Source: Methanospirillum stamsii (GTDB taxonomy: Archaea > Halobacteriota > Methanomicrobia > Methanomicrobiales > Methanospirillaceae). Taken from it: a stretch of DNA of 53,916 nucleotides. Each line of letters starts with the position of its first letter. Position 1 is the first letter of the stretch. The notes beneath the pieces were generated by a model. That model had not been told where the DNA came from. It did not search any database and worked only from the letters and a program-made list of their open reading frames with translations. Location of the stretch: assembly GCF_003173335.1 (NCBI RefSeq), contig NZ_QGMZ01000026.1, positions 1 through 53,916 on the forward strand. Direction: 5' to 3'. Below are positions 8,398-17,394 of this stretch, in pieces. Position numbers and translations under genes: made by a program.

Positions 8398-10488
8398 TTA
8401 TAAAACAGATAAATTTGAAAATTTAAAGCTAAAACATTTGTCAGAGATGGTATTCATCTCCGGTATATCACATAATTTTGTACAGGTGCTGGAAAAAATT
8501 ATTTCATTAAATCCTTTATTCAGATGTATTGTTCCTCCTCCTTCAGTAAACCCACCAGGAAGTGCGTTTATTGTTCCAATATCCACACCATTCACAGATA
8601 TTGAAAGGTTTTTGTTTCCATTTGTTGGCTCTGCCAGGAAATAGATCTGATAATCCCCTTCAGATTTTGCATATGCTTTTATTTTTCCAGAATTTTTAAG
8701 GAAAAATTCGGGAAGTATATTTGATCCAAACCAGCCACTTTGAAAGATTAACATTACTTCATCGGGTAAAATTTCTGGTTCTGGCAGGATTTCATATACA
8801 TAGGTATCTGAAAATGAATTTGTAAAACGGACAGTATGATAGAATTTTTCTTCAATCTCGTGATTAATTGATGAAATTAAAAAATTATAAAACTCATCAG
8901 ATTTTTCTTCTGGTACATTTTGTAACGCTCCAATTCTGTCGGCATGTAGTAATACATATCTAACACCAATTTTTTGAAGTAGGGAAACTGTATTGTTTGA
9001 CGGGAAGAAAGCTCCTGTGTCCCGCATTATTTTTGATGCTTCCTCAACGTCACGCCCACTATACCCATTTACCATGTCTTTCCAGTGGTACACGGAATAA
9101 TACGTATATTCAGAGTTATCTTCAACCCATCGTGTTGGGAGTTCAATTATTGCATAATTACCTGTCTGATTGGCGAGCCATCTGTATTCCTGTGGTACCT
9201 GATCACCAGTGGCAAGTGATGCCGGCATATAAACCGGACCATGCCACGAGACAAAAATGGTGAGAAGAATAAGCCCAATTGCAACGGGAGTTTTATATGA
9301 TACACTTTTTACCCGGTTGATGATTACAGCAGCTCCAAAACCCGTCAGCACAGAACAGGCAAAACTTATAACAAAACTGAACCTGGCCAGATCACGAATT
9401 ATGGCAATAAATGGCACGACGGAATAGAGATAATAATACGGTAAAAAAATACCTGTTGGAGTCCCGGAAATCTTTAGTATTGGTCCTAACGTGAGAATAT
9501 AACTGACAATTCCGATTATAAAAAAAATTATCGGGATTTTTTGTTGCCTGATACGATTTGGAAAGGTGATCGTGTTTTGATTATTTGGTGTATCAGTGGA
9601 AAGTGGGAGAATTATGCCGATAATTGCGAATATAAGAAAAACAATGCCAAATTTATCGATGACGGTATGAATATCAACAGGCCATGATGAATCAAATGGG
9701 GTGTCTATGTCTCTCTCGGCATCATAGTGTTTGCTGGCCTCAAAATATGGAATCGCGAAGGGTAATAGAATGATACTAATCAGGACTAATGAAATTAGTA
9801 TCCTGCATAGTGCCTTTTGGGTGAGAAGTCTTTTTCGAACATCTGTATCAAGTATAACATACCCTGCTATGAAAATGCTCCCAATTATTACGGAGAATAT
9901 CCCGACATACCACCCGGACAACGCCTCCATGATAAAAAAAAGGGAACATGCCAGTATGTCACGAAGGGATACGGAATAAAAAAACCGATCGAGAAAAAGG
10001 AGCATAAAAGGAACCCATTGCATTGCGAGAAGATGCAGTTGTATTCCGGTTCGGTATGCAAAAAAAGCAAAAAAGATTCCTGCAATAAATGCTGCATAAC
10101 GGTTTTTGGTATACCTGAATGAAAGCAGGTACATACCAAAACCGCAGAGGACAAATGTCAGGAGTTTTAAAAAATTATGGGTAAATACCGGATCATGGGT
10201 AAGAGCATACACCGGTATTGAAAATAGTGTCCACCCTGCAAGATGTTCTGATAAGGCAAGAGAATATTCATTTGCCGGATAAAAAATATTTGCATTGAAC
10301 AGGTTTGCCGGGTCTTCGATAATATGTTTTGTAGTCCAAATCAAAGACCAACAGGTAAATGCCTCATCTCCATTCCCAATTGCATCACTCATATGAAAAG
10401 CCATCGGGTATGTAAGAATGACTGTGAGGATGGAAAAGAGAGCAATTACAATGACATATTCCTGAAAAGTAGAAACCCTTTCCTCCAA
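8398..10488 (-). CDS. large polytopic membrane protein, GT-C glycosyltransferase-like
   Basis: A 696-residue protein with about ten hydrophobic segments in residues 10-415 and a soluble outer domain of roughly 270 residues. After helix 1 an acidic loop, NGDEAF, is followed by an aromatic-rich stretch, as in lipid-sugar-dependent GT-C enzymes. The C-terminal domain includes a beta-rich part (SISVNGVDIG). Transfer of sugars or other surface glycan work outside the cell is plausible, but no specific family is recognised. The start is a TTG; the next in-frame ATG lies beyond helix 1, and GTGAT just upstream could pair with 16S rRNA. It is convergent with the preceding transporter gene, 26 bases apart. 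Confidence 0.65.
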   Translation of the reverse strand: MEERVSTFQEYVIVIALFSILTVILTYPMAFHMSDAIGNGDEAFTCWSLIWTTKHIIEDPANLFNANIFYPANEYSLALSEHLAGWTLFSIPVYALTHDPVFTHNFLKLLTFVLCGFGMYLLSFRYTKNRYAAFIAGIFFAFFAYRTGIQLHLLAMQWVPFMLLFLDRFFYSVSLRDILACSLFFIMEALSGWYVGIFSVIIGSIFIAGYVILDTDVRKRLLTQKALCRILISLVLISIILLPFAIPYFEASKHYDAERDIDTPFDSSWPVDIHTVIDKFGIVFLIFAIIGIILPLSTDTPNNQNTITFPNRIRQQKIPIIFFIIGIVSYILTLGPILKISGTPTGIFLPYYYLYSVVPFIAIIRDLARFSFVISFACSVLTGFGAAVIINRVKSVSYKTPVAIGLILLTIFVSWHGPVYMPASLATGDQVPQEYRWLANQTGNYAIIELPTRWVEDNSEYTYYSVYHWKDMVNGYSGRDVEEASKIMRDTGAFFPSNNTVSLLQKIGVRYVLLHADRIGALQNVPEEKSDEFYNFLISSINHEIEEKFYHTVRFTNSFSDTYVYEILPEPEILPDEVMLIFQSGWFGSNILPEFFLKNSGKIKAYAKSEGDYQIYFLAEPTNGNKNLSISVNGVDIGTINALPGGFTEGGGTIHLNKGFNEIIFSSTCTKLCDIPEMNTISDKCFSFKFSNLSVL

Positions 10489-10613
10489 TTATATCACATT
10501 ATTTGAGTAGATGCCAATCACCATTAATCATGATGTTTTGATTCTCCAGACTGAATATTCTCTCTAAAAATTTTCTTTTGGTTCATTACCATTGATACTA
10601 TTGCTGCCCGGAT

Positions 10614-11492
10614 CTACTTTTCACAGACATCTTTTCTTAAAATATTCAGAAGATCGTCTCTGAATTCCTCACGTTGCAGTGCAAGTTCAAAAAATGCTGT
10701 CATCCACCCTAGTTTATCACCAATATCATATCTCCGGCAGTTTGTAACAAGACCTACTGATCCGGACAATTTCCTGATTGCATCGGTAAGTTGAATCTCT
10801 CCTCCTTTTCCCGGTTTAGTCTCTTTTAACCTTGCAAAAATTTCCGGAGTAAAGAGATAACACCCGATAGCGCCAAGGTTTGAGGGAGCTTCACTTACAG
10901 CAGGTTTTTCGATGATATCTGTTATCTCGTAAAGACCGTCACCAATTTTTTCCCCATCTATTATACCGTAATCAGGAATTTTATACTCCGGAACTGGCTC
11001 AACTGCAATAACTGATTTGTTGCATTTATTGTATGCCCGGATCATCTGCGAGGTGCAGGTAAGTTCTCCTTTTGGGGCAATGGTAATGGTATCACCAAGC
11101 AGGACGACGAATGGTTCATCATTGCAGTGTTTTTCTGTAAGTAGTATTGCATCTCCAAGGCCTTTTGGTTCACGCTGCCTGATATAATGGATATTCGGGA
11201 TTTCGGTGATATCTATAAAAGAATCAGGGTGATGAGAGCCCGTTCCGTTAGAAAATTTATCCTCAAGTTCAATGGAACGGTCAAAATGATCTTCTATTGC
11301 CCGCTTATTCCTCCCGGTAATAATAATGATATCATCAATTCCGGATGCGACTGCTTCTTCTACCACGTACTGGATAACCGGTTTATCCACAACCGGAAGC
11401 ATCTCTTTTGGCTGAGCTTTGGTAATGGGTAAAAACCGCGTCCCAAGTCCTGCTGCCGGAATTACTACTTTTCTTACCCTATTTCCACTCAT
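10614..11492 (-). CDS. galU: UTP--glucose-1-phosphate uridylyltransferase
   Basis: Makes UDP-glucose from UTP and glucose 1-phosphate. The nucleotidyltransferase signature AAGLGTRFLP is at the N-terminus, followed by KEMLPVVDKP, then GLGDAILL and the late ELTDAIRKL-type region. The length, 292 residues, is normal. I chose the ATG at 11492; a TTG at 11501 would add three residues and overlap ugd. Its start lies two bases after the ugd stop, so the two form an operon that makes UDP-glucose and then UDP-glucuronate, precursors for surface glycans. Confidence 0.95.
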   Translation of the reverse strand: MSGNRVRKVVIPAAGLGTRFLPITKAQPKEMLPVVDKPVIQYVVEEAVASGIDDIIIITGRNKRAIEDHFDRSIELEDKFSNGTGSHHPDSFIDITEIPNIHYIRQREPKGLGDAILLTEKHCNDEPFVVLLGDTITIAPKGELTCTSQMIRAYNKCNKSVIAVEPVPEYKIPDYGIIDGEKIGDGLYEITDIIEKPAVSEAPSNLGAIGCYLFTPEIFARLKETKPGKGGEIQLTDAIRKLSGSVGLVTNCRRYDIGDKLGWMTAFFELALQREEFRDDLLNILRKDVCEK

Positions 11493-11494
11493 AA

Positions 11495-12766
11495 TTACCA
11501 ACAGACTCCCTCTGTCCCAAAGCCGGATAGGATTTTCCGTCCTTCAATAACAACCGGGTTTTTCATCCGGTTGAATTCGTCTTTGAGTCTGGAAAATTCA
11601 GGCCACTCAGTCAGAACAAGGCAGGCATCTGCCCCTTCAAGTGCATCACCTACAGAGGAATGATAGGATAAATCCGGGAAAATTTTCTTCATCGTTTCGG
11701 TTGCCATTGGATCATATGCAGATATGTTCGCTTCCTTTTGAAGCAACTCTTCAATTACCGGGATTGATCGTGAATCCCTGACATCATCGGTGTTATCTTT
11801 GAATGCCAGCCCGAGAACCGCAATTTTTTTGCCTTTTATTTCCCCGATTCTCTCGTACAGGATTTTTACAATGCGACCTGGTTGGTGCTCGTTCACATCA
11901 ATAACTGATCTGAGGAGGATGGGCTCTTCACCATTCCTTTCAGCCAGACGAATGAGTGCCATGACATCCTTGGGAAAACAGCTTCCCCCAAAACCAAGAC
12001 CGGCATTCAAAAAGTATGGGTTTATCCGGTGGTCATATCCGATCCCTTTCATAACATCATATACGTCAATCCCGATTCTCTTACATATATTGCCGATCTC
12101 ATTGGAGAAAGAAATCTTGGTTGCCAGGAAGGCATTGGATGTATATTTAATCATCTCCGCTGCTTTCAGCGATGTTGTTATAATCGGTGCATCGAGTTTT
12201 TCATAGGCGTTTTTTACAACGTCAATTGCCTTATCTGACTGACCACCTATCACGATTCGATCCGGGTGCATAAAATCATCGATGGCTTTTCCTTCCCTGA
12301 GAAACTCCGGGTTCATACAAAATCCTATGATACCTGAAAATTTTCCGGATTTCCGGAGAACTGCCGGAACTACTACTGATTCGGTAGTACCTGGAGGAAC
12401 CGTGCTCTTCACGGTTACTACATGGAATGAGTCAGATCCGGAAAGTGCAGACCCTATGGACTCCGCAGCACTTAAAATATACCGTAAATCCGCTGATCCG
12501 TCATCCTGCGGTGGTGTTCCGACACAGATGAATATCAGGTCAGAATCGTTAATCCCGTCATAATTGCATTGTGCTGAAAGCCTCTTTCCGATTGATTGTT
12601 TCAGGATTCCTTCCAGTTTATCTTCGTATATCGGTGGTTTACCTGCATTTATCTGCTCTGCTTTCCTTTTGTCAATCTCAATAATCCGGACATCATGACC
12701 AAGTTCTGCAAAGCATGCCGCAGTCACCAGGCCTACATACCCCCCGCCTATTACAGATATTCTCAA
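11495..12766 (-). CDS. ugd: UDP-glucose 6-dehydrogenase
   Basis: Oxidises UDP-glucose to UDP-glucuronate with two NAD. It begins with the Rossmann motif GGGYVGLVTAACFAELGH. The catalytic cysteine region GFGGSCFPKD and the downstream LGLAFKDNTDDVRDS are present. At 423 residues it is full length. The start is a TTG, decided by a strong AAGGAG about eight bases ahead. galU follows at two bases. A TATA-like stretch (TTATTTATC) lies about 60 bases upstream, so ugd-galU probably has its own promoter separate from the fwd operon. Confidence 0.95.
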   Translation of the reverse strand: MRISVIGGGYVGLVTAACFAELGHDVRIIEIDKRKAEQINAGKPPIYEDKLEGILKQSIGKRLSAQCNYDGINDSDLIFICVGTPPQDDGSADLRYILSAAESIGSALSGSDSFHVVTVKSTVPPGTTESVVVPAVLRKSGKFSGIIGFCMNPEFLREGKAIDDFMHPDRIVIGGQSDKAIDVVKNAYEKLDAPIITTSLKAAEMIKYTSNAFLATKISFSNEIGNICKRIGIDVYDVMKGIGYDHRINPYFLNAGLGFGGSCFPKDVMALIRLAERNGEEPILLRSVIDVNEHQPGRIVKILYERIGEIKGKKIAVLGLAFKDNTDDVRDSRSIPVIEELLQKEANISAYDPMATETMKKIFPDLSYHSSVGDALEGADACLVLTEWPEFSRLKDEFNRMKNPVVIEGRKILSGFGTEGVCW

Positions 12767-12836
12767 AATAAATCTCCTTTGTTAATCAGGTGCTGAAAAC
12801 ACGATAATTTGATAAATAATAATACAGAATAGGAAT

Positions 12837-12862
12837 ATTTATCTTGCTCATGCAAGATAAAT
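12837..12862 (-). terminator. perfect 11-bp hairpin behind the fwd operon
   Basis: ATTTATCTTGC and its exact complement flank a four-base TCAT loop, about 20 bases past the fwdC stop and about 70 bases ahead of the ugd start. On the minus strand it is followed by an AT-rich stretch but no long T run. It could end the eha-fwd transcript, protect its 3' end, or be an operator for ugd-galU. A second, weaker pair GTGAG/CTCAC (12866-12870 and 12880-12884) straddles the fwdC stop codon. Confidence 0.5.
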
Positions 12863-12880
12863 GCTGTGAGCTCTTAATAC

Positions 12881-13633
12881 TCACGTAATTTTGGATTTTA
12901 CTATCAGTTCTCCCTTCCCCTTGTTCGCAACATCCCCATGATACATCATCATCCCGTCTTTTTCCCCAATCCTCTCAAAGGTCGGGAGCATCTCATGGAT
13001 CTCACCCCGGATAATACAGGTTCCTTTACTCATGTTCGCTGCTGGAATTCTGGCATCCCCATCGATTATCAAGCATCCGCCACGCATTTCTGCCCCTGCA
13101 AACATTCCGGCATTTCCATGAACATGGATTTCGCCTCCAGTCAGGTATTCTCCCAGGTAATCCCCTGCATTTCCTGTGACTTCGATTTTTCCGCCCCTCA
13201 TCCCCCGTTTTTCACCACGGTATCCGGAACCGCAGTAATCTCCGACATTCCCGTGACAGAGGATGGATCCTCCCCGCATCTCACGACCAAGCCATCCGTC
13301 TGCATTCCCATGAATCTCAATAAACCCTCCCCGCATGAAATTCCCGCAATGCATCCCGATATCTCCTTCAACAATAATCGTCCCGGATGACATATACTCG
13401 CCGACCCGTTTTACCCGGCTGGTATCACCCCGTAGTACGACAACAATATTTTCCGGAGAGTTTACATTTCCTTCTTTCCTGACGGTGAAGATATCTTCCA
13501 GCCTCTTTTGTTTGTTCCCTTCCCAGACAAAAAGGTCATGGCTTCCGATAAAATTCATTGGGTTTATCATCTCTGCTTCAATCGGCAGAAATGGTTTAGC
13601 CCGGGGTTTCATAGTTAGGGTTACCTGCATCAT
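12881..13633 (-). CDS. fwdC: formylmethanofuran dehydrogenase subunit C
   Basis: Subunit C of the Mo/W enzyme that reduces CO2 and binds it to methanofuran as a formyl group, the first step of methanogenesis. The 250 residues contain the regular GxxGxxxG beta-helix repeats of this subunit and of the glutamate synthase alpha C-domain (for example MHCGNFMRGGFIEIHG). Its ATG overlaps the stop of the PIN-domain gene as ATGA, and its ribosome binding site (AGAGGA) lies inside that gene. It is separated from fwdA by the PIN/antitoxin-like pair, which is unusual. A second ATG one codon later is also possible. Confidence 0.95.
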   Translation of the reverse strand: MMQVTLTMKPRAKPFLPIEAEMINPMNFIGSHDLFVWEGNKQKRLEDIFTVRKEGNVNSPENIVVVLRGDTSRVKRVGEYMSSGTIIVEGDIGMHCGNFMRGGFIEIHGNADGWLGREMRGGSILCHGNVGDYCGSGYRGEKRGMRGGKIEVTGNAGDYLGEYLTGGEIHVHGNAGMFAGAEMRGGCLIIDGDARIPAANMSKGTCIIRGEIHEMLPTFERIGEKDGMMMYHGDVANKGKGELIVKSKIT

Positions 13634-14049
13634 AAGAAATCCTCTGGAACAGATATAATTCCGAAATTTTTCATCTCATTGAAATGGTGATCAACTGTGA
13701 GGATTAGGGGAACATGAATACTTTTTGATACAGCCAGAAGTGAACAATCTGTGTAACTCCATTTTTTATCAGAAAAAGAATGATAAATATTCCTGGTATC
13801 CTCATCTTCAAGCCATGTGATCAGATGATAGTTACATTTTTCTCGTAAAAATGAACCAATTGGTAAGGCATATTTTGGGTGGATTTTAAATCGTAACCAG
13901 GTCATTAATTCAGAAAAAACCGTTGATATTATGATCCATTCAAGGTTTGGATTTTCCTGAATATATTGTGAAATTTTTTGATGGTTTTGTTCGGAATCAA
14001 TGAAATAGGAGATGAGGGCGGAAATGTCAACAATGATTCTATCTTTCAT
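13630..14049 (-). CDS. PIN-domain ribonuclease, VapC-like toxin
   Basis: From the ATG at 14049 this gives 139 residues with the PIN-domain acidic set D8 (VDIS), E47 (FSEL), D101 (YTDCSLL) and D120 (TVDHHF). Such proteins are Mg-dependent RNases, most often toxins of VapBC modules. The frame is open to an earlier ATG at 14064. The preceding small gene overlaps it by 11 to 26 bases, as in toxin-antitoxin pairs. The pair lies between fwdA and fwdC on the operon strand, and its end overlaps the fwdC start, so it should be co-transcribed with them. Its RNA target is unknown. Confidence 0.8.
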   Translation of the reverse strand: MKDRIIVDISALISYFIDSEQNHQKISQYIQENPNLEWIIISTVFSELMTWLRFKIHPKYALPIGSFLREKCNYHLITWLEDEDTRNIYHSFSDKKWSYTDCSLLAVSKSIHVPLILTVDHHFNEMKNFGIISVPEDFL

Positions 14050-14347
14050 TCCCGTCAGGCTCATGCACGCAGAACATCAGAATATCTTCATCGACGGTAC
14101 TTGCATAATTAGTAACAATTGGTTTTTTTCTTTCTTTCAATTGAGGATAATCTTTCAGATCCTGAATATCAATATATCCTTTCAGTTTTTTGATTGTCAA
14201 ATTCAATTTTTTTTTCACAGGGTCTGATATGTTTCTTTTATCTGGGTTTTCAGAATAAGACCTTATAATTGAGTAAACTTCGGAAAGTTTTTCAATAGGA
14301 ATTTTTTTGATCTCTGTTTCAATATCTGAAAAAGTGATAGTATTCAT
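14039..14347 (-). CDS. probable antitoxin partner of the PIN-domain protein
   Basis: A 102-residue protein of no family I recognise. The first 80 residues look helical and charged (IPIEKLSEVYSIIRSY; KKKLNLTIKKLKGYIDI), and the tail VDEDILMF is acidic, as in many antitoxins that cover the toxin active site. It lies directly upstream of and overlaps the PIN gene, the usual antitoxin-then-toxin order. An AGGTAGAT precedes its ATG by a few bases. The 52 bases before it, after fwdA, show no clear promoter. The antitoxin role is inferred from position and size. Confidence 0.6.
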   Translation of the reverse strand: MNTITFSDIETEIKKIPIEKLSEVYSIIRSYSENPDKRNISDPVKKKLNLTIKKLKGYIDIQDLKDYPQLKERKKPIVTNYASTVDEDILMFCVHEPDGNER

Positions 14348-14399
14348 TGGTTATCTACCTGTGTTATTGTTCATACTCTCTCTAAAGGTATCTTAATGA

Positions 14400-16097
14400 T
14401 TATGATGTCCCGGCTTTAATGGCAACACCCCGCTGAACATATTCGTCCTGGACAAGGTAATTCTCAAGATCAACCGAATAGAATCGCGAGAACTTTTCAA
14501 CAAACCGTGGACTTTTCATTACGTCCATATCTTCAGGCAGGTTCGCTTTCGACCAGAATGTCCGGTTAGCTACGCCCGTAATTACCTCTCCATCCCTGCT
14601 CACAATAACCCCGTCTTTCAGGGTGTAAAGGGTCTGTTGAAATGCTCCTATCACTTCTTCATATTGGAGTGATGGATCGGTCTGGTCCGGTTTTACCGGA
14701 TAAATAGCGATATCTGCAAGTGCATCTTCCCTGAAATGACCTTTTCCCTGGTTAATTATCCCGAGTGCCTTTGCCTGGCCCGCCCGGGTCATGACAGCAA
14801 TCTCTTCAAAACTCAGTTCCCGGTCGATGGTTCCCAAGGAGGTCCGGTCAGTGGTCAGTCGGTGAACCTGACGAAGTTCCTTCTCCCGGTATTTGTTCGA
14901 CATTAAAAGGCCGATAATCTCCGGATACTTGACAAATGGTGCTCCGTTCGGGTTATCGGTTGTCAGCATGCACTGCCAGGGATTTTTGACGAGTAATGCA
15001 AGTTCAAGACCGATTGCCCACATGATGCTGTTAACAGAGCTTTTCCTGCTATAATAGACCGGAATGATTCCGGAGCCTGTTTCAAGTTCTACATCATGGT
15101 TACTCCATTTATTGTGGTGTAATGTGTAAAGCCTGAATTCCATCGGGCCATCAGCGGTCATCGTCATCGTCCGGCCAAACATGACCTGGCCCATATCGAT
15201 AACAACCTGTGGTTTGTTATTTATCGAGTCTGATATTTTTTTTGCTTCTGATTTGATATCTCCCCAGGTATTACCGCCATACGAGTGGAATTGGACATGG
15301 GTGAGGTACAATGTCTGTCTGTCTGGATTCATATCACCCGGAATATCCAGGGTCTCCAGGGTTGTCCGGTAATTTCCTGGCATTCCAAGGTTATTACAGT
15401 GGAGATGTACTGAATGAGGAAGGTGAAGGAGTTCACAAGCCCTGATGGTTGTGTCAATTATTTCTCGCGGGGTAATGTCCCAGTTAGGTACTTCTTCATC
15501 GATACTTGCAAGGTCTTCACCAAATCCCCAGGCTTCAGTACCCCCGGGATTGGTCAGTTTTATCCCAAATCCCTTTACTGCAGCGAGCGTCCATCCGATG
15601 ACTGCTGCAGCCTGCCTGATGTCTTTGTCCCCGACTGCTTCGAAAAGGCTCCAGTTACCATCGAACAGGGTATTCGCAAGCATATCCTGCATGGGAGTTG
15701 CAGCAAATTCTTCATGGGTATGCCGAGCTTCCATTGGTGCCATTGCCCCTTCAAGAAGGGTGGTATACCCCATTTTGCTGTATCGGTAACTGTTACCGTA
15801 CGTTGTCGGAACGGTATACCCGGAGGTCGGATACATGGCACCCCGCCGAGGAGTCCTTCCTGCCCGCATGTCCTCCGGGCTCATGTACCTGCCAAAATTG
15901 ACTTTTGTCCCGCAAACATGGGTATGAGAATCAATACCGCCGGGCAAAGTCAGATTGCCTGCTGCATCAATAACCTCGCAGGAGCCGGAGACCTTATCGA
16001 CAATTCTTCCGTCACGGATGGAAATATCCATAATATCTCCATGAATGCCCTGCAGAGGATCGATAACAAATGCATTCTTAATAAGAAGTTCAGGCAT
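14400..16097 (-). CDS. fwdA: formylmethanofuran dehydrogenase subunit A
   Basis: The amidohydrolase-like subunit that condenses formate, made in FwdB, with methanofuran at a dinuclear metal site. The HxH ligands are H58 and H60 in GIDSHTH; further candidates are the lysine in FGIKLTNPGG and the histidines in SVHLHCNN. It has 565 residues from the ATG at 16097, which is preceded by GAGAGGAAAG and overlaps the fwdB stop by eight bases. A longer in-frame start at 16133 lies inside fwdB and is unlikely. Cytoplasmic, part of the Fwd complex. Confidence 0.96.
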   Translation of the reverse strand: MPELLIKNAFVIDPLQGIHGDIMDISIRDGRIVDKVSGSCEVIDAAGNLTLPGGIDSHTHVCGTKVNFGRYMSPEDMRAGRTPRRGAMYPTSGYTVPTTYGNSYRYSKMGYTTLLEGAMAPMEARHTHEEFAATPMQDMLANTLFDGNWSLFEAVGDKDIRQAAAVIGWTLAAVKGFGIKLTNPGGTEAWGFGEDLASIDEEVPNWDITPREIIDTTIRACELLHLPHSVHLHCNNLGMPGNYRTTLETLDIPGDMNPDRQTLYLTHVQFHSYGGNTWGDIKSEAKKISDSINNKPQVVIDMGQVMFGRTMTMTADGPMEFRLYTLHHNKWSNHDVELETGSGIIPVYYSRKSSVNSIMWAIGLELALLVKNPWQCMLTTDNPNGAPFVKYPEIIGLLMSNKYREKELRQVHRLTTDRTSLGTIDRELSFEEIAVMTRAGQAKALGIINQGKGHFREDALADIAIYPVKPDQTDPSLQYEEVIGAFQQTLYTLKDGVIVSRDGEVITGVANRTFWSKANLPEDMDVMKSPRFVEKFSRFYSVDLENYLVQDEYVQRGVAIKAGTS

Positions 16098-17394
16098 GTT
16101 CTTTCCTCTCCCTGATCTGCTCATATATTTCATTCATGAGAGATGTGTCAGTTGGGTATCCGGTTTCCAAAAATTTTCTGGTCCGGATTGGAATACCATC
16201 CATCCGGTAGGCAGTACCTGCGGCATCTATACCATTTACTGCACAGGGGATCTGGACGGTGCAGAGATGAGTGGTTGCACTCGGGTACGGGTCAAAGAGT
16301 ATGGTTGGGATCTTTGCGAGATGTTCACAGCACGCCCGTGGGAAGTGAGCACCCGGATCACTTGCCATAATGAGGGCAGCATCTGCTTCTTTTCTTGCGA
16401 GAATATCAACTGCAGTGGTTTCACCTGGATTATAAAAAGCAATGCCCCGTGCATAGTCAACCGCATAGGGATACCCGGTGATCCACGTGAACACTTCATT
16501 GGATCCGTATACATTCGAGTGTCCCCTCATGGGAGATATGGTCCATTTTGTATGACGGTTTAATTCATCAACAAATTCAATGGCATTGCGGATATTTTTA
16601 TATTTTCCTCCGGTCATGGTTACGCCGACACCAAAGAACAAAGCACCGAACTTCGCCTTTTTGCACAGTTCAGCAACCCCGATGAGTTGAGATTTCGGAA
16701 CACCTGCAATCATGTCTGGAACAACATCTTCTCTTCCCCTGACTATTGCCCGGAGAGCAGAGAGGACATGATAATCCCCTCCCTGTTCCAGTTGCACAAA
16801 TTCTGTTGCAATTTCTGCGGTTGCGGTCTTTCTCACATCAAAAACGATTACTTTCCTTTCGCGGAAGGCGTTATGGAGGAAGTATGCATCGGCATAGTTT
16901 GTATACCTGCTCAGGTGGCGTGGGTGTGCCTCAATCGGGTTGGATCCCCAGTATACGATGGTGTCAGCCCGGTTTTTTACCTGTCCAAGGGTGCAGCCAG
17001 GGTGTCCTACTTCCTGTATGGCAAGGATGGAAGGTCCGTGGCAGACCGATGTTGTGCTGTCAACGACACCTCCGATTAATTCTGCAAGGTGTGCTCCGAT
17101 TGCCTGCGTTTCGGTTACACATCCGGACCATCCATAGAGGAGCGGACGATCCGCTTCTGATAGTGTCTGCACGGCAAAAGCGATGGCTTCCTCATAGGAG
17201 ATGTCAATCCATTCATCACCTTTTCTCATGATTGGGCCTTTCAGGCGGTTATCAGCATCATCCAGGAACTTATGTGCACCAAGGGTGCAGGCATTTTCAA
17301 CTCCGGATATCTTTCCATCGGTCAGTTCAACCAGGATATCATCGCAGAGACACCCGCAATAGGGACACACAATATGCCGGACCTTATCTTCCAT
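16090..17394 (-). CDS. fwdB: formylmethanofuran dehydrogenase subunit B, catalytic
   Basis: The molybdopterin-containing subunit that reduces CO2 to formate. The N-terminal cluster ligands are in CPYCGCLCDD (C10, C13, C17), and the metal-ligand cysteine is C118 in SVCHGPS, at the same number as in the characterised tungsten enzyme. It uses cysteine, not selenocysteine. The start is decided by GGAGG eight bases ahead of the ATG at 17394; an earlier TTG at 17409 is rejected. It overlaps fwdD by 11 bases. Whether it binds W or Mo cannot be read from the sequence. Confidence 0.96.
   Translation of the reverse strand: MEDKVRHIVCPYCGCLCDDILVELTDGKISGVENACTLGAHKFLDDADNRLKGPIMRKGDEWIDISYEEAIAFAVQTLSEADRPLLYGWSGCVTETQAIGAHLAELIGGVVDSTTSVCHGPSILAIQEVGHPGCTLGQVKNRADTIVYWGSNPIEAHPRHLSRYTNYADAYFLHNAFRERKVIVFDVRKTATAEIATEFVQLEQGGDYHVLSALRAIVRGREDVVPDMIAGVPKSQLIGVAELCKKAKFGALFFGVGVTMTGGKYKNIRNAIEFVDELNRHTKWTISPMRGHSNVYGSNEVFTWITGYPYAVDYARGIAFYNPGETTAVDILARKEADAALIMASDPGAHFPRACCEHLAKIPTILFDPYPSATTHLCTVQIPCAVNGIDAAGTAYRMDGIPIRTRKFLETGYPTDTSLMNEIYEQIRERKEHA

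Noticed and set aside
8438-10154. Several open frames opposite the GT-C-like gene.
   Set aside because: They are low-complexity shadows of the long minus-strand gene without family features.
14400-16133. Longer fwdA starting at 16133.
   Set aside because: The extra residues lie inside fwdB, while the ATG at 16097 has a good ribosome binding site and a normal FwdA N-terminus.
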